NCBI GenBank assembly: GCA_049325055.1
Contig: JBMOPB010000024.1
Span: 186,001 to 250,000 of the forward strand
Source of the DNA: BRHc4a sp049325055
GTDB lineage: Bacteria; Bacillota; Desulfotomaculia; Desulfotomaculales; Desulfocucumaceae
Direction of reading: 5' to 3'
DNA: 64,000 nt
Shown here: piece by piece, positions 16,048 through 26,181 of the stretch
How positions within the stretch are numbered: the first letter of the stretch is position 1
Layout: each line of letters begins with the position of its first letter
The notes under the pieces: generated by a model
Seen by the model: the letters and a program-made list of their open reading frames with translations, nothing else
Databases searched by the model: none
What the model was told of the DNA's origin: nothing
Program-made: the position numbers and the translations under genes

Positions 16048-17544
16048 TTGAGCACCGGTTTCACAGCACCAGACTTACAATCATTTCCCCTTACCATGAT
16101 AGTCGGAAATATATTGGACTCCTTAACTCCTGATGTAATAAAAAGGATCTCCAGCAATATACTGAATCATTTATGCCAACCGATTATTATTACGGATCAT
16201 GAGGGTAAAGTAGCCTTTATCAACACTACATTTGCCAAAATGACCTGTCTTTCGCTTTGCGATGATATTTCTAACAATTTTGTTTTTCAGGAATTGAATC
16301 TTATGGATCAAAACCTGAACAAGATTTTAGATTTTGGAATTCCGGTTAGTAATTTCCGGGACAACCTTATCGTCAGAGGGAACACAAAAAAAGTACCCGT
16401 CAAGATTAGCATCTTCCCAATCTTCGGCAGCAGCCAGTTACGGCTTGGATCTGTATGCACTATTGTTGATATAACCACCGATGTAAACTACCACGAACTC
16501 CTGCAAAAATCAGAAACAATTTTAGACGCAATTAATATTGGAGTTATCACTCTAGATCACGACCTTATAATAACCTTAGTAAACAAACATGCAGAATGCA
16601 GCTTTAATATTACCAAAAGCATTTATATGGGCAAATCCTTCCTGCATCTTGTTGACCACCTGGCTGGAGATTGGAGTTATATTATAAAATGCTTAAAGAA
16701 AAATATAGAAATAAAGGACTACGAATTCATAACCAATACTGAAAATAAGGAGTACTTCATTATTGATACCCATCTTTTGAGGAATGATTATAGTGAAACA
16801 TACGGGACAATAATTGTTTTCAAAAACATAACCCATATCAAACAAATCGAATTACAACTGGCGCGGAGTGAAAAGCTTAAAGCCATAGGGGAGTTGGCGG
16901 CTGGGACCGCGCATGAAATAAGAAACCCGCTAACAACAGTCAGGGGCTTCGTGCAAATACTAAGCAGTAAAATGAGCGAAATGGGAATACACCAGTTCGA
17001 TTCACACGTTCAACTGGTTTTATCTGAGATCGACCGGGTAAACAAAATCATATCCAACTTCTTGAATTTGGCCAAACCCCAAAAGAAAAAAGTGGATTTA
17101 TTCAACCTTAAGGATCTTTTAAATGATGTAATGTTTTTATTGGAAAACGAAGCTTTGCGAAAGGAGATAAGTATAAATTTAATTATAGATGAAGCAATAC
17201 CTCCTATTAACGGAGATAAAGATGAGCTTGAACAGGTGTTTTTAAATATTATCAACAATGCTTTTCAGGCTATGCCCGCCCATAGTTGTTTTACCATTAA
17301 GGCTTTTATGTCAAATGACAGGTACAGCGTAATCATTGATTTTATTGATACTGGTGAAGGAATACCAGAAGATCTGCTTTCCAAAATATTTGACCCGTTC
17401 TTCAGTACCAAGAATGAGGGAACCGGCTTGGGCCTGGCCATTTCCAACCGGATTATAAATGACCATCACGGAGAACTAAGAGTTAACAGCAAGGTTGGAG
17501 AAGGAACGACCTTTACAATTATATTGCCCTGTACTCAAAATTAA
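16048..17544 (+). CDS. Cytoplasmic PAS-domain sensor histidine kinase
   Basis: A 498-residue protein without membrane segments. Two PAS-like domains (about residues 35-145 and 150-270) precede a kinase core. The phospho-acceptor histidine is in TAHEIRNPLTTVRG; the ATPase domain has an N-box in FLNIINNAFQAM, DTGEGIP (G1), FSTKNEGTGLGLAI (G2) and a final GEGTTFTIILP. Domain order resembles sporulation phosphorelay kinases (KinA/KinE type) and NtrB-like kinases. There is no adjacent response regulator, as is usual for phosphorelay kinases. TTG 16048 follows AAAGGAG by seven bases. The gene is markedly AT-richer than its neighbours, consistent with a different origin or with the habit of such kinases. 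Confidence 0.88.
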   Translation: MSTGFTAPDLQSFPLTMIVGNILDSLTPDVIKRISSNILNHLCQPIIITDHEGKVAFINTTFAKMTCLSLCDDISNNFVFQELNLMDQNLNKILDFGIPVSNFRDNLIVRGNTKKVPVKISIFPIFGSSQLRLGSVCTIVDITTDVNYHELLQKSETILDAINIGVITLDHDLIITLVNKHAECSFNITKSIYMGKSFLHLVDHLAGDWSYIIKCLKKNIEIKDYEFITNTENKEYFIIDTHLLRNDYSETYGTIIVFKNITHIKQIELQLARSEKLKAIGELAAGTAHEIRNPLTTVRGFVQILSSKMSEMGIHQFDSHVQLVLSEIDRVNKIISNFLNLAKPQKKKVDLFNLKDLLNDVMFLLENEALRKEISINLIIDEAIPPINGDKDELEQVFLNIINNAFQAMPAHSCFTIKAFMSNDRYSVIIDFIDTGEGIPEDLLSKIFDPFFSTKNEGTGLGLAISNRIINDHHGELRVNSKVGEGTTFTIILPCTQN

Positions 17545-17616
17545 CCAAATAAATCATATTAACCATCACCCTGATGCAGCCATAATCTTGTTCAGCAGTA
17601 AAACCAAAGTCCCGTT

Positions 17617-18849
17617 TTAGCCACGCCAGGCCGCCATGAGGGACTTTATCATGGGAATGACGCTGTCCGCCGCACTCTGGCCCTCCCTTATAAACTGCCT
17701 GGCCTCCCTGAAGTTATACCCGCTTAAATCAGGCCTTTCCACGCTGACAACCACGTCGGCCCACTGGTTTTTTGACTGGGTCACCTGCTTTTTCAGCATC
17801 ATGTCGGTATAGCGCAGTATGGCCATGATAATGTTTCGGGGAGGCCCAGACTGGAAAGAAAAGTCGGACACCGACACGGCGATGACGATGTCTGCCCCCA
17901 TTGACCGGCAGACGCTGGCGGGAACCATGTTCACGGTTCCCCCGTCGATGAGCGTGCGCCCGAACAGGCTTACCGGCTCAAAGATGGCCGGAATGGCTGA
18001 GGACGCCCTGACGGCATCGGACACCTTTCCCTCCCTAATGACGACCTCCTCGCCGGTACAGGCGTCGGCCGCCACCACGGCCAGGGGTATTTCCAGTTCG
18101 CTGAATGTTTTTTCCCCTATAATTTTATCCAGCAGTACAGCCAGTTTCTCGTTGTTAAAGAAGGCCCTGCCCGGGGGGATGACGGGGGCGGCCACCCTGG
18201 ACCACCTCAGCCCCCTGGCAAACTCCTCAATTTTGTCCAGAGGCACACCGGCGGCCAGGCAGGCCCCCACCAGGGCCCCGGCGCTGGTGCCGGCTATCAG
18301 GTCCACCGGTATGCCGTTTTTCTTCAAAGAGCGAATCACCCCTATGTGAGCCACACCGCGCACAACCCCCGCCCCCAGGGCCAGCCCCACAAGGGGCCTC
18401 CCTGCCGGGCCGGTTTCTTTCTCCCGGCGGCTTTCACCGGTGCCGTCCTGAACGGGGAAGTGGAATTGCCCCCGGTCAGCCCCTTCATTCTTTACCATGC
18501 TGCACAGTGTCTCCACAACATGGCGGTTGAATTCGGGAAGTTCCGACATCAGCTTCAAAAGCCCCTCCCGGTCTGTCTTGAGCAGTTCAGCGCTGCCCGC
18601 CACGGCATAGGTGGCGCTGGAGACTTCCCCCGTGAGGCAGGAGACCTCCCCGAAATATTCCCCCGGAGACAGCCGGGCCAGGAGGATCTTTCCCCCGTCT
18701 TCATGAAAGACCTCAATGCGCCCCGATTTCACCAGGTAAAAATGTGGGTTTTTGCGTCCCTGTATGACTATCCTGTCACCGGGCAGGCACTTAACCTGAT
18801 CAGCCATTTCCCCCATCCGGGATTTTAGGTTCCTGAACCTGATCAGCAT
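17617..18849 (-). CDS. Patatin-like phospholipase with N-terminal cyclic-nucleotide-binding domain
   Basis: A 410-residue protein. Residues about 10-115 form a cNMP-binding domain (LPGDRIVIQG, then LARLSPGEYFGEVSCLTGE). Residues about 155-350 form a patatin domain of the RssA/NTE type: oxyanion motif GLALGAGVVRGVAHIGV, nucleophile elbow GTSAG, and the DGG containing the catalytic aspartate in TLIDGGTVNMVPA. It is predicted to hydrolyse lipid ester bonds under control of a nucleotide ligand, though many bacterial cNMP domains of this sort bind no cyclic nucleotide. The glycine-rich motif reads GAGVVRG where most family members have GGGxxRG. ATG 18849 has GGAG eight bases upstream. Confidence 0.87.
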   Translation of the reverse strand: MLIRFRNLKSRMGEMADQVKCLPGDRIVIQGRKNPHFYLVKSGRIEVFHEDGGKILLARLSPGEYFGEVSCLTGEVSSATYAVAGSAELLKTDREGLLKLMSELPEFNRHVVETLCSMVKNEGADRGQFHFPVQDGTGESRREKETGPAGRPLVGLALGAGVVRGVAHIGVIRSLKKNGIPVDLIAGTSAGALVGACLAAGVPLDKIEEFARGLRWSRVAAPVIPPGRAFFNNEKLAVLLDKIIGEKTFSELEIPLAVVAADACTGEEVVIREGKVSDAVRASSAIPAIFEPVSLFGRTLIDGGTVNMVPASVCRSMGADIVIAVSVSDFSFQSGPPRNIIMAILRYTDMMLKKQVTQSKNQWADVVVSVERPDLSGYNFREARQFIREGQSAADSVIPMIKSLMAAWRG

Positions 18850-18908
18850 ATGAACCACTCCGTTCATATAAATAAATCCATATTACGCATTTCCTTTCAA
18901 AGCGGTAT

Positions 18909-18943
18909 AAAAAAGGCGGCCGGCATTGCAGTACCGGCCACCC
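18909..18943 (-). terminator. Rho-independent terminator (minus strand)
   Basis: On the minus strand GGTGGCCGGTA pairs imperfectly with TGCCGGCCGCC and is followed by a six-T run. It lies just past the stop of the acetoacetyl-CoA synthetase gene. Confidence 0.75.
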
Positions 18944-18965
18944 TATGTCATGTTTGCTTGAATGT

Positions 18966-20918
<1,953 letters not shown>

Positions 20919-20993
20919 TTAAATTACACCTCCATAATTATTTATATTTTGTGATTTTTTTTAAAACTCTTTTGATTTTAAGACCTGTTCCGG

Positions 20994-21842
20994 CTAATAC
21001 TTCGCCGGAAGACAGGCCAATCCCACCAAGCCCGGCCCGGTATGGGTGCCTACCACCGGCCCAAGCCGCCCGGTCAGAATTTCAGTGTAGTTAAAATTCT
21101 CCACCAGTCCCCTTTTTACCTCCTCCATGCCCTCATGAAAATCTCCGTGAACTGCCCAGCACTGTACACTGCCGTTTTCCCCGAATTTCTCTTTCATGAT
21201 GGATAAAAGGCGGCCAAGGGCCTTCGACCTACCCCTCACCTTTTCAAATGGGCAGATCAGTCCTCCCTCCAGCATAAGTATGGGCTTTACGTTCAAAAGG
21301 GTCCCCAGGAAGGCCTGGGCCTTTCCGATACGGCCCCCCCGCTGGAGGTACTCTAGGGAGTCCACCATAAAGTAGACTTCCATCTCCCTCTTCATATCGT
21401 CAACCAAGGCCATAACCTGTTCTTTTGACTTTCCGGCCTCCACAGCCCTGGCGGCGTTTAAAACCACCAGGCCCAGGGCGGCGCTGGCCAGCCCGGAGTC
21501 TATAACCTCCAGGCTGTCGTATTTCAACATTGTTCTGGCAAGGTTTGCCGACTGTACCGTTCCGCTTAAATGAGCCGAAATATGGATGGAAATTATTTCA
21601 TCCCCTGCGTTCACCAGGGGGGTGTAATAGTCAACAAACTCTGCTGGAGACGGCTGGGACGTGCTTGATGTCTCACCCGCAACCTGGCGGCGGAAGAACT
21701 GGTCAGGAGTTATCTCAACCCCGTCAAGCAGCACTTCCTGTCCAAAAAATACTTTCAGCGGGACCACGGTAATATTGTATTTTTTAATGATATCTTCAGG
21801 CAGGTCCGCCGTACTGTCAGTTACAATACTAATTTTACTCAT
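20994..21842 (-). CDS. DegV/FakB-family fatty-acid-binding protein
   Basis: A 282-residue DegV-fold protein: KISIVTDSTADLPED at the N-terminus, ETSSTSQPSPAEF, SIHISAHLSGT and the closing GRLGPVVGTHTGPG. In the Fak system FakB holds a fatty acid that FakA phosphorylates to acyl-phosphate for phospholipid synthesis. It directly follows the FakA-like gene (stop at 21859), with the ribosome site formed by the sequence just after that stop. ATG 21842 is preferred because GGAGG is then eight bases upstream; ATGs at 21848 and 21857 are in frame but too close to it. Confidence 0.88.
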   Translation of the reverse strand: MSKISIVTDSTADLPEDIIKKYNITVVPLKVFFGQEVLLDGVEITPDQFFRRQVAGETSSTSQPSPAEFVDYYTPLVNAGDEIISIHISAHLSGTVQSANLARTMLKYDSLEVIDSGLASAALGLVVLNAARAVEAGKSKEQVMALVDDMKREMEVYFMVDSLEYLQRGGRIGKAQAFLGTLLNVKPILMLEGGLICPFEKVRGRSKALGRLLSIMKEKFGENGSVQCWAVHGDFHEGMEEVKRGLVENFNYTEILTGRLGPVVGTHTGPGLVGLACLPAKY

Positions 21843-21858
21843 CCTCATTACCTCCATT

Positions 21859-23475
21859 TCACTCGGCGGAAATTATGAAGTGGTAATGTGGCTGTCCACC
21901 GTAATGGGTCTCAACCTCCAGGCCGCCATGCTCCTTCCCCAGCCTCCCGGCCACCGAAAGAGCCTCGTCAGCGGATATGTCCGCGCCGTAATACAGGGTC
22001 AGTATTTCGTCCTCATCGCCGGCTATACTGTCCACCAGGGCTTTCACCACGGGGTAGAGTTCCTCCCCGGAGGCCAGAACCCGGTCGGCGGAAACGGCGA
22101 TGTATTCCCCGCTGTTTATCCTGAGGCCGTTAAAGGTGGTATCCCTGACCGCCCTGGTTATTTCCCCGTAGCTGACCCCCCGGGCGGCCTCCAGCATCTT
22201 GCCGGCCACATCGTCCAAATCACCGTACGGATTGTGAACCAGGAGCGCCGCCAGCCCCTGTGGAATACTGGTGGTCCTGACCACCCTGACCTCCTTGCCG
22301 GACATGGAGGCAGCCTGTTCCGCGGCCATCACCACATTTCCATTGTTGGGGAGAACCAGCACACCGGCTGCCCTGGTATTGTTTATTGCTTCCAGTATGG
22401 AATCGGTGCTGGGGTTCATGGTCTGCCCTCCGGATATTACGGCGTCGGACCCGAGGCTTTCCATTATGCTTATAATACCGTCTCCAAGCCCCACGGAGAC
22501 CACGCCCAGGGGCTTCTCCGGGCCGGGCTGCTGCCTGAACTCCTTTTGCTGTTCCTCCATATTGTTTATCTGCACGCTGTGAAGGGCGCCATATTTCAGG
22601 CAGCACTCCAGCACAAGTCCCGGGTGGTTGGAATGAATATGGACCTTGGCGGTCTGGTCGTTTCCCACCACCATGAGACAGTCGCCGTAGGGTGCCAGTT
22701 CCCTGCGTATCTGGTCCAGGGGCAGGCCTGCGCCACGGACTATCATCTCGGTGCAGTACGTGAATTCTATGGCCTGCGAAACTTCCCGGGCCCTGGCGAT
22801 AAATTCCTTCTGCTGGCTGGCCGCCAGGTCGAAAAGATCAAGCTGCTGCCTGGTGGCGGCCATTTTAAGCGCGTGTATTATCCCCTCCACAATGACCACA
22901 AGCCCCATGCCCCCGGCGTCCACCACACCGGCCTCTTTCAGAATGGGGAGCATCTGCGGTGTTTCGGCCAGGGCCTGCTGCGCCAGCCTGTACGCGTGCA
23001 GCATTGACTTGAGCATGTCGTAACGCCTGTGAACCCCCTCTTTAAATCCCTCCGACAATCTTCTGCAGACCGTCAGCATTGTTCCCTCGACGGGGTTCAT
23101 TACCGACTGGTAGGCAGCCCTGGCTCCTTCGGCGAATGCCTCCGCCATGTCTTGAGTGTAAACCCTGTCTTTGCCCTTAAGGGCCACGGCAATGCCGTTC
23201 AGTATCTGAGAAAGTATAACCCCGGAGTTTCCCCTGGCTCCCAGCAGGCACCCCCGGGCCATGGCCTCGGCAATCTCCCCGGCCGGGGCGCCTTTTCTTT
23301 CACGGGCCTCCTTAACTCCGGCAAGGAAGGTGTGGTACATATTGGTGCCGGTATCCCCGTCAGGAACGGGAAAAACGTTAAGTGAGTCTATTTCGGAGCG
23401 GCGTTTTGCCAGCAGGTTAGCGCTTCCCACCATCATCACCTGGAGCTCGCTCCCGTTAAAAGAATCAAAGCGCAT
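21859..23475 (-). CDS. fakA: FakA-like DAK2-domain fatty acid kinase
   Basis: A 538-residue protein with an N-terminal DhaL (DAK2) ATP-binding domain: LNVFPVPDGDTGTNMY supplies the magnesium-binding aspartates, then GARGNSGVILSQI. Residues 200-320 are the middle domain and the C-terminal half matches DUF1949-type YloV/FakA tails (VVSVGLGDGI, LPNNGNVVMAAEQA). FakA phosphorylates FakB-bound fatty acids. Usually it follows an Asp23-type gene; here no Asp23 gene is adjacent and the partner is the DegV gene immediately downstream, making a compact FakA-FakB cassette followed by acetoacetyl-CoA synthetase. Confidence 0.88.
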   Translation of the reverse strand: MRFDSFNGSELQVMMVGSANLLAKRRSEIDSLNVFPVPDGDTGTNMYHTFLAGVKEARERKGAPAGEIAEAMARGCLLGARGNSGVILSQILNGIAVALKGKDRVYTQDMAEAFAEGARAAYQSVMNPVEGTMLTVCRRLSEGFKEGVHRRYDMLKSMLHAYRLAQQALAETPQMLPILKEAGVVDAGGMGLVVIVEGIIHALKMAATRQQLDLFDLAASQQKEFIARAREVSQAIEFTYCTEMIVRGAGLPLDQIRRELAPYGDCLMVVGNDQTAKVHIHSNHPGLVLECCLKYGALHSVQINNMEEQQKEFRQQPGPEKPLGVVSVGLGDGIISIMESLGSDAVISGGQTMNPSTDSILEAINNTRAAGVLVLPNNGNVVMAAEQAASMSGKEVRVVRTTSIPQGLAALLVHNPYGDLDDVAGKMLEAARGVSYGEITRAVRDTTFNGLRINSGEYIAVSADRVLASGEELYPVVKALVDSIAGDEDEILTLYYGADISADEALSVAGRLGKEHGGLEVETHYGGQPHYHFIISAE

Positions 23476-23617
23476 TCTTGATGTCCCCCGGAAAAATTAT
23501 GTTAGCAGGTTATTCGCCGTTCCTTCTGACAAAACCTTTTTTACAGGAAGGAAATTAGATATAGTACATCAAATAATAACACTTAATCGTGAAACTATCA
23601 TAGGGAGAGATTAATAC

Positions 23618-24760
23618 TTGAGAAATTATGACGTGGTGATCGCGGGAGCCGGGGTAATCGGACTCAGCATAGCATACCACCTCTCACTCACCGAAAAACT
23701 TAAAATAGCCGTTATTGAAAGGGAGAAAACACCCTGCATGGGGTCCACCGCATACTGTACCGGCGGCATCAGGCATCAGTTTTCCAATGCCACAAATGTC
23801 GCTCTTACAAAAATAAGCCTGCCATATTTCAGGCGTTTCTCCGGGGAGATGGAATATCCGATATATTTCAGGCAGAGGGGATACCTTTTTCTGACTGCAG
23901 ACCCGGACAAGGTTCAACAGTTCCATCAAAATCTGGGTATTTTAAAGGACTATGATATCCCGGGCCAGTTCCTGGATCCACGGGAAGTGGCTGAAATGTG
24001 CCCTTATATTAATACCAGCGACCTTGCCGGGGGGACCTTTTGTCCTCTTGACGGCTACGCCGATCCCTACGGCGTGTCAATGGGGTTTTTCAAGCAGGCC
24101 AGGAAAAGGGGGGTCGATGCATTCTTCTGTGAAGAAATTACCGGCATTGAGGTGTCGGGAGGCAGCATCAATGGAGTTACCACCACCGCCGGGAAAATAT
24201 ACTGCCGTGTGCTGGTGAACGCAGCAGGACCCCACCTCCCCGATATAGGGAGGCTTGCGGGGGTTGAAATACCGGCCCGCCCTTACAGGAGGCAGGTTTA
24301 CGTGTGTCAGCCGCTGGACGGGATCCCGGGAGACGCTCCTCTGGTGGTGGACATGGACTCCGGTTTCTACCTGCACACAGAAAAAAGCGGAACCATGCTG
24401 CTTGGCGGAACCGATAAGGACGCCCATCCGGGAATGGACACTGCGGTCAACTGGTCCCTCCTGGACGGGTTTATCGAGTCAGCGGTAAAACGTATACCGA
24501 GGCTTTCGGACGGGAAGCTGTCAAAGGCATATGTGGGAATACGCTCCCTTACCCCCGACTACCTGGGTATCGTGGGCGAGCACCCGGCCGTGAAGGGCTT
24601 TTTCATAGCCGGAGGCTTTGCAGGAAACGGGTTCATGCACTCTCCGGCCATAGGGTTAATCACCTCACAGCTTATTGCCGAAGGCCGGTGCGGCCTGCTG
24701 GACACTGAACCCCTTTCCCCGGCCCGGCTGTACGGGGACAGGGAGAGAAATATTTTTTAG
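23618..24760 (+). CDS. FAD-dependent oxidoreductase (DadA/SoxB-like, DAO family)
   Basis: A 380-residue flavoprotein. The N-terminal DVVIAGAGVIGLSIAYHLS is the dinucleotide-binding fold, with an ERE acidic end of the second strand, and FFIAGGFAGNGFMHSPAIG is the C-terminal FAD-contact motif of the family. It resembles the beta subunit of sarcosine oxidase, glycine oxidase and proline dehydrogenase subunits; the substrate is probably a secondary or primary amine such as an N-methylated or D-amino acid, but cannot be fixed. TTG 23618 follows AGGGAGAG. It stands alone, divergent from fakA. Confidence 0.82.
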   Translation: MRNYDVVIAGAGVIGLSIAYHLSLTEKLKIAVIEREKTPCMGSTAYCTGGIRHQFSNATNVALTKISLPYFRRFSGEMEYPIYFRQRGYLFLTADPDKVQQFHQNLGILKDYDIPGQFLDPREVAEMCPYINTSDLAGGTFCPLDGYADPYGVSMGFFKQARKRGVDAFFCEEITGIEVSGGSINGVTTTAGKIYCRVLVNAAGPHLPDIGRLAGVEIPARPYRRQVYVCQPLDGIPGDAPLVVDMDSGFYLHTEKSGTMLLGGTDKDAHPGMDTAVNWSLLDGFIESAVKRIPRLSDGKLSKAYVGIRSLTPDYLGIVGEHPAVKGFFIAGGFAGNGFMHSPAIGLITSQLIAEGRCGLLDTEPLSPARLYGDRERNIF

Positions 24761-24761
24761 C

Positions 24762-24887
24762 CCCAGAGAGCAAAAGCTTCTTCCCAATGATCCTGGTGAG
24801 GACAATTAATAGCAGGTAGACTATCAGGGAATAAAGTACAGCCTGGAATATTTCCTGTTCAAAAAACCACTCCCATGACGTTTTAAT
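24762..24887 (-). pseudogene. N-terminal remnant of a DUF421 (YetF-like) membrane protein
   Basis: In the 240-bp gap after the FAD oxidoreductase, the minus strand encodes, without a start codon, a segment containing EWFFEQEIFQAVLYSLIVY and LLLIVLTRIIGKKLLLSG. The hydrophobic helix followed by LTRxxGKK is the N-terminal pattern of DUF421 proteins. The reading frame is closed upstream by a stop and downstream runs into the opposite gene, so only about 40 meaningful residues remain. I take it as a relic. The remainder of the gap (24890-25003) shows nothing but a weak AAACCC/GGGTTT inverted repeat. Confidence 0.4.
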
Positions 24888-25003
24888 CTAAATATCCAGG
24901 GCCATAATCCATCCAACAAGAAACAAACCCTTTTACCGGAGCCGTAATTTTCCGGCCCGTACGGGTTTGCTCTTTTATCCTGGTATGAAAGCCTTATATC
25001 CTT

Positions 25004-25405
25004 TTACTGGCCGGGCTGCATTCCGGTAATATTCTGCCCGGGAACATTGAACTGGAAGGGGGCCATATTCTGCTGCCCCATCCCAAATCCAGGCGCCATG
25101 CCCCCCATGCCCATTCCCATGGTTCCCATGGCACCTCCCATCTGCTGGCCGGCCGCCGCTCCCTGCGCCCCGGCCTGCTGCCATGCCGATCCGGTCCTGG
25201 TGGCTGGCTCCACCCGGTAATACCCCCGGTTCTTCATCAGGTCAAACACCATCTGGTGGGTATTCATTTCATCATTGTGTATCTGTGTGAGGACATTGCG
25301 GACCCTGTCGGTGGCCGATTCCAGCACCGCCTGGTGGTAGCCGTTGGAAATGTACTTGGCGTCGATCAGAAGGTCCATCAGGATATCCCGGTCGGTCAGG
25401 TTCAT
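25004..25405 (-). CDS. CotF-like spore coat protein
   Basis: A 133-residue protein. Residues 1-65 match the CotF domain (LTDRDILMDLLIDAKYISNG, then a helix ending with HQMVFDLMKNRGYY), a ferritin-like helical hairpin found in spore coat proteins. Residues 70-133 are a low-complexity tail rich in Gly, Met, Gln and Ala. It lies 22 bases downstream of a second small coat gene, so the two are probably one operon expressed in the mother cell. The methionine-rich tail is unusual and may be cross-linking or redox-active; that is speculation. Confidence 0.82.
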   Translation of the reverse strand: MNLTDRDILMDLLIDAKYISNGYHQAVLESATDRVRNVLTQIHNDEMNTHQMVFDLMKNRGYYRVEPATRTGSAWQQAGAQGAAAGQQMGGAMGTMGMGMGGMAPGFGMGQQNMAPFQFNVPGQNITGMQPGQ

Positions 25406-25427
25406 TTTTTCTCCTCCTCGTCAAAAA

Positions 25428-25649
25428 TTAGTGCCCGGCGGGCCCCATAACACCTGCTTCCTGCAAAAGGCTGTTGAGGGCCGCCATATGCCGGTTCCCC
25501 CTGTCCACCGCCTGCTGCAGCAACCCCTGCACCGCCGGGTCCCTGGCCTGGCTGAGGTACATCTGTGCCTTCCTGGCGCAGATTTCCTCGGCCTTTAACA
25601 GCGACTGTATCTGCAGCTTTTCCATCTCGCTCATGCTCATTCCGTACAT
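25428..25649 (-). CDS. Small spore coat-like protein, CotF partner
   Basis: A 73-residue helical protein (EMEKLQIQSLLKAEEICARK, then a second helix with QGLLQQAVDRGNRHM) that resembles one half of the CotF fold. It directly precedes the CotF-like gene. In related spore formers such short and long CotF-type genes commonly occur in pairs. GAGGTAATG context gives ATG 25649, with later in-frame ATGs at codons 4 and 6 as alternatives. It has no signal peptide. Confidence 0.75.
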   Translation of the reverse strand: MYGMSMSEMEKLQIQSLLKAEEICARKAQMYLSQARDPAVQGLLQQAVDRGNRHMAALNSLLQEAGVMGPAGH

Positions 25650-25782
25650 TACCTCACCCCCTAACCCATAAGATATTATCTTTAAAATGCGCCTTTTTTA
25701 TACAGCTTGATTACCCAATATTTTTCAGCCCCGCATATACAGCCGGACGGGGAGACATAATATTTTTACGGAGGTGAAACAA

Positions 25783-26070
25783 ATGGAAACAGATATGTCG
25801 TGGGGCAAATGGAAAGAGATGCTGCGGGCGGGAATAAACGCCGCGGAGTTCGTAGGCCTGTCCGAAGACAGGATAAAGGACGCGGCCTACCGTCTGGGGG
25901 GTTTTTTTGCCGGGCACACCGACTCCGGCAACCGGGAGCAACGCCTGCTTCAGGAGCTGTGGCTGGAGGGAACCGAAGAGGAAAGAAGAGGACTTACCTC
26001 TATGCTGGTCAAGCTATTGGAGCGGGATGACAAACGTGACAAGGAAATTGTGAACCGGGAAGGACACTGA
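25783..26070 (+). CDS. DUF3243 family protein
   Basis: A 95-residue acidic helical protein (METDMSWGKWKEML, then DRIKDAAYRLGGFFAG, and NREQRLLQELW with LVKLLERDD) that matches DUF3243, a family found in spore-forming Firmicutes (YmfJ of Bacillus). The function is not known. ATG 25783 follows GGAGGTG; an in-frame GTG at 25774 overlaps that ribosome site and is rejected. Divergent from the coat gene pair, and 110 bases before the hydrogenase operon. Confidence 0.8.
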   Translation: METDMSWGKWKEMLRAGINAAEFVGLSEDRIKDAAYRLGGFFAGHTDSGNREQRLLQELWLEGTEEERRGLTSMLVKLLERDDKRDKEIVNREGH

Positions 26071-26181
26071 CTGTTTCCGGATAGAGACTATTGAAGTATT
26101 GGCTGAAAAATGAAACGGCATTAGCTGCCAAGATCAAGATTGGTGGATATGCCTTAAAATAATAGAGTCGCAGGTGGAATA

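Noticed and set aside
21661..23007. Long (448-codon) open frame antisense to the fakA-like gene
   Set aside because: It lies wholly opposite a well-supported gene, has no recognisable motif, and its composition is what the shadow of a GC-rich codon pattern gives.
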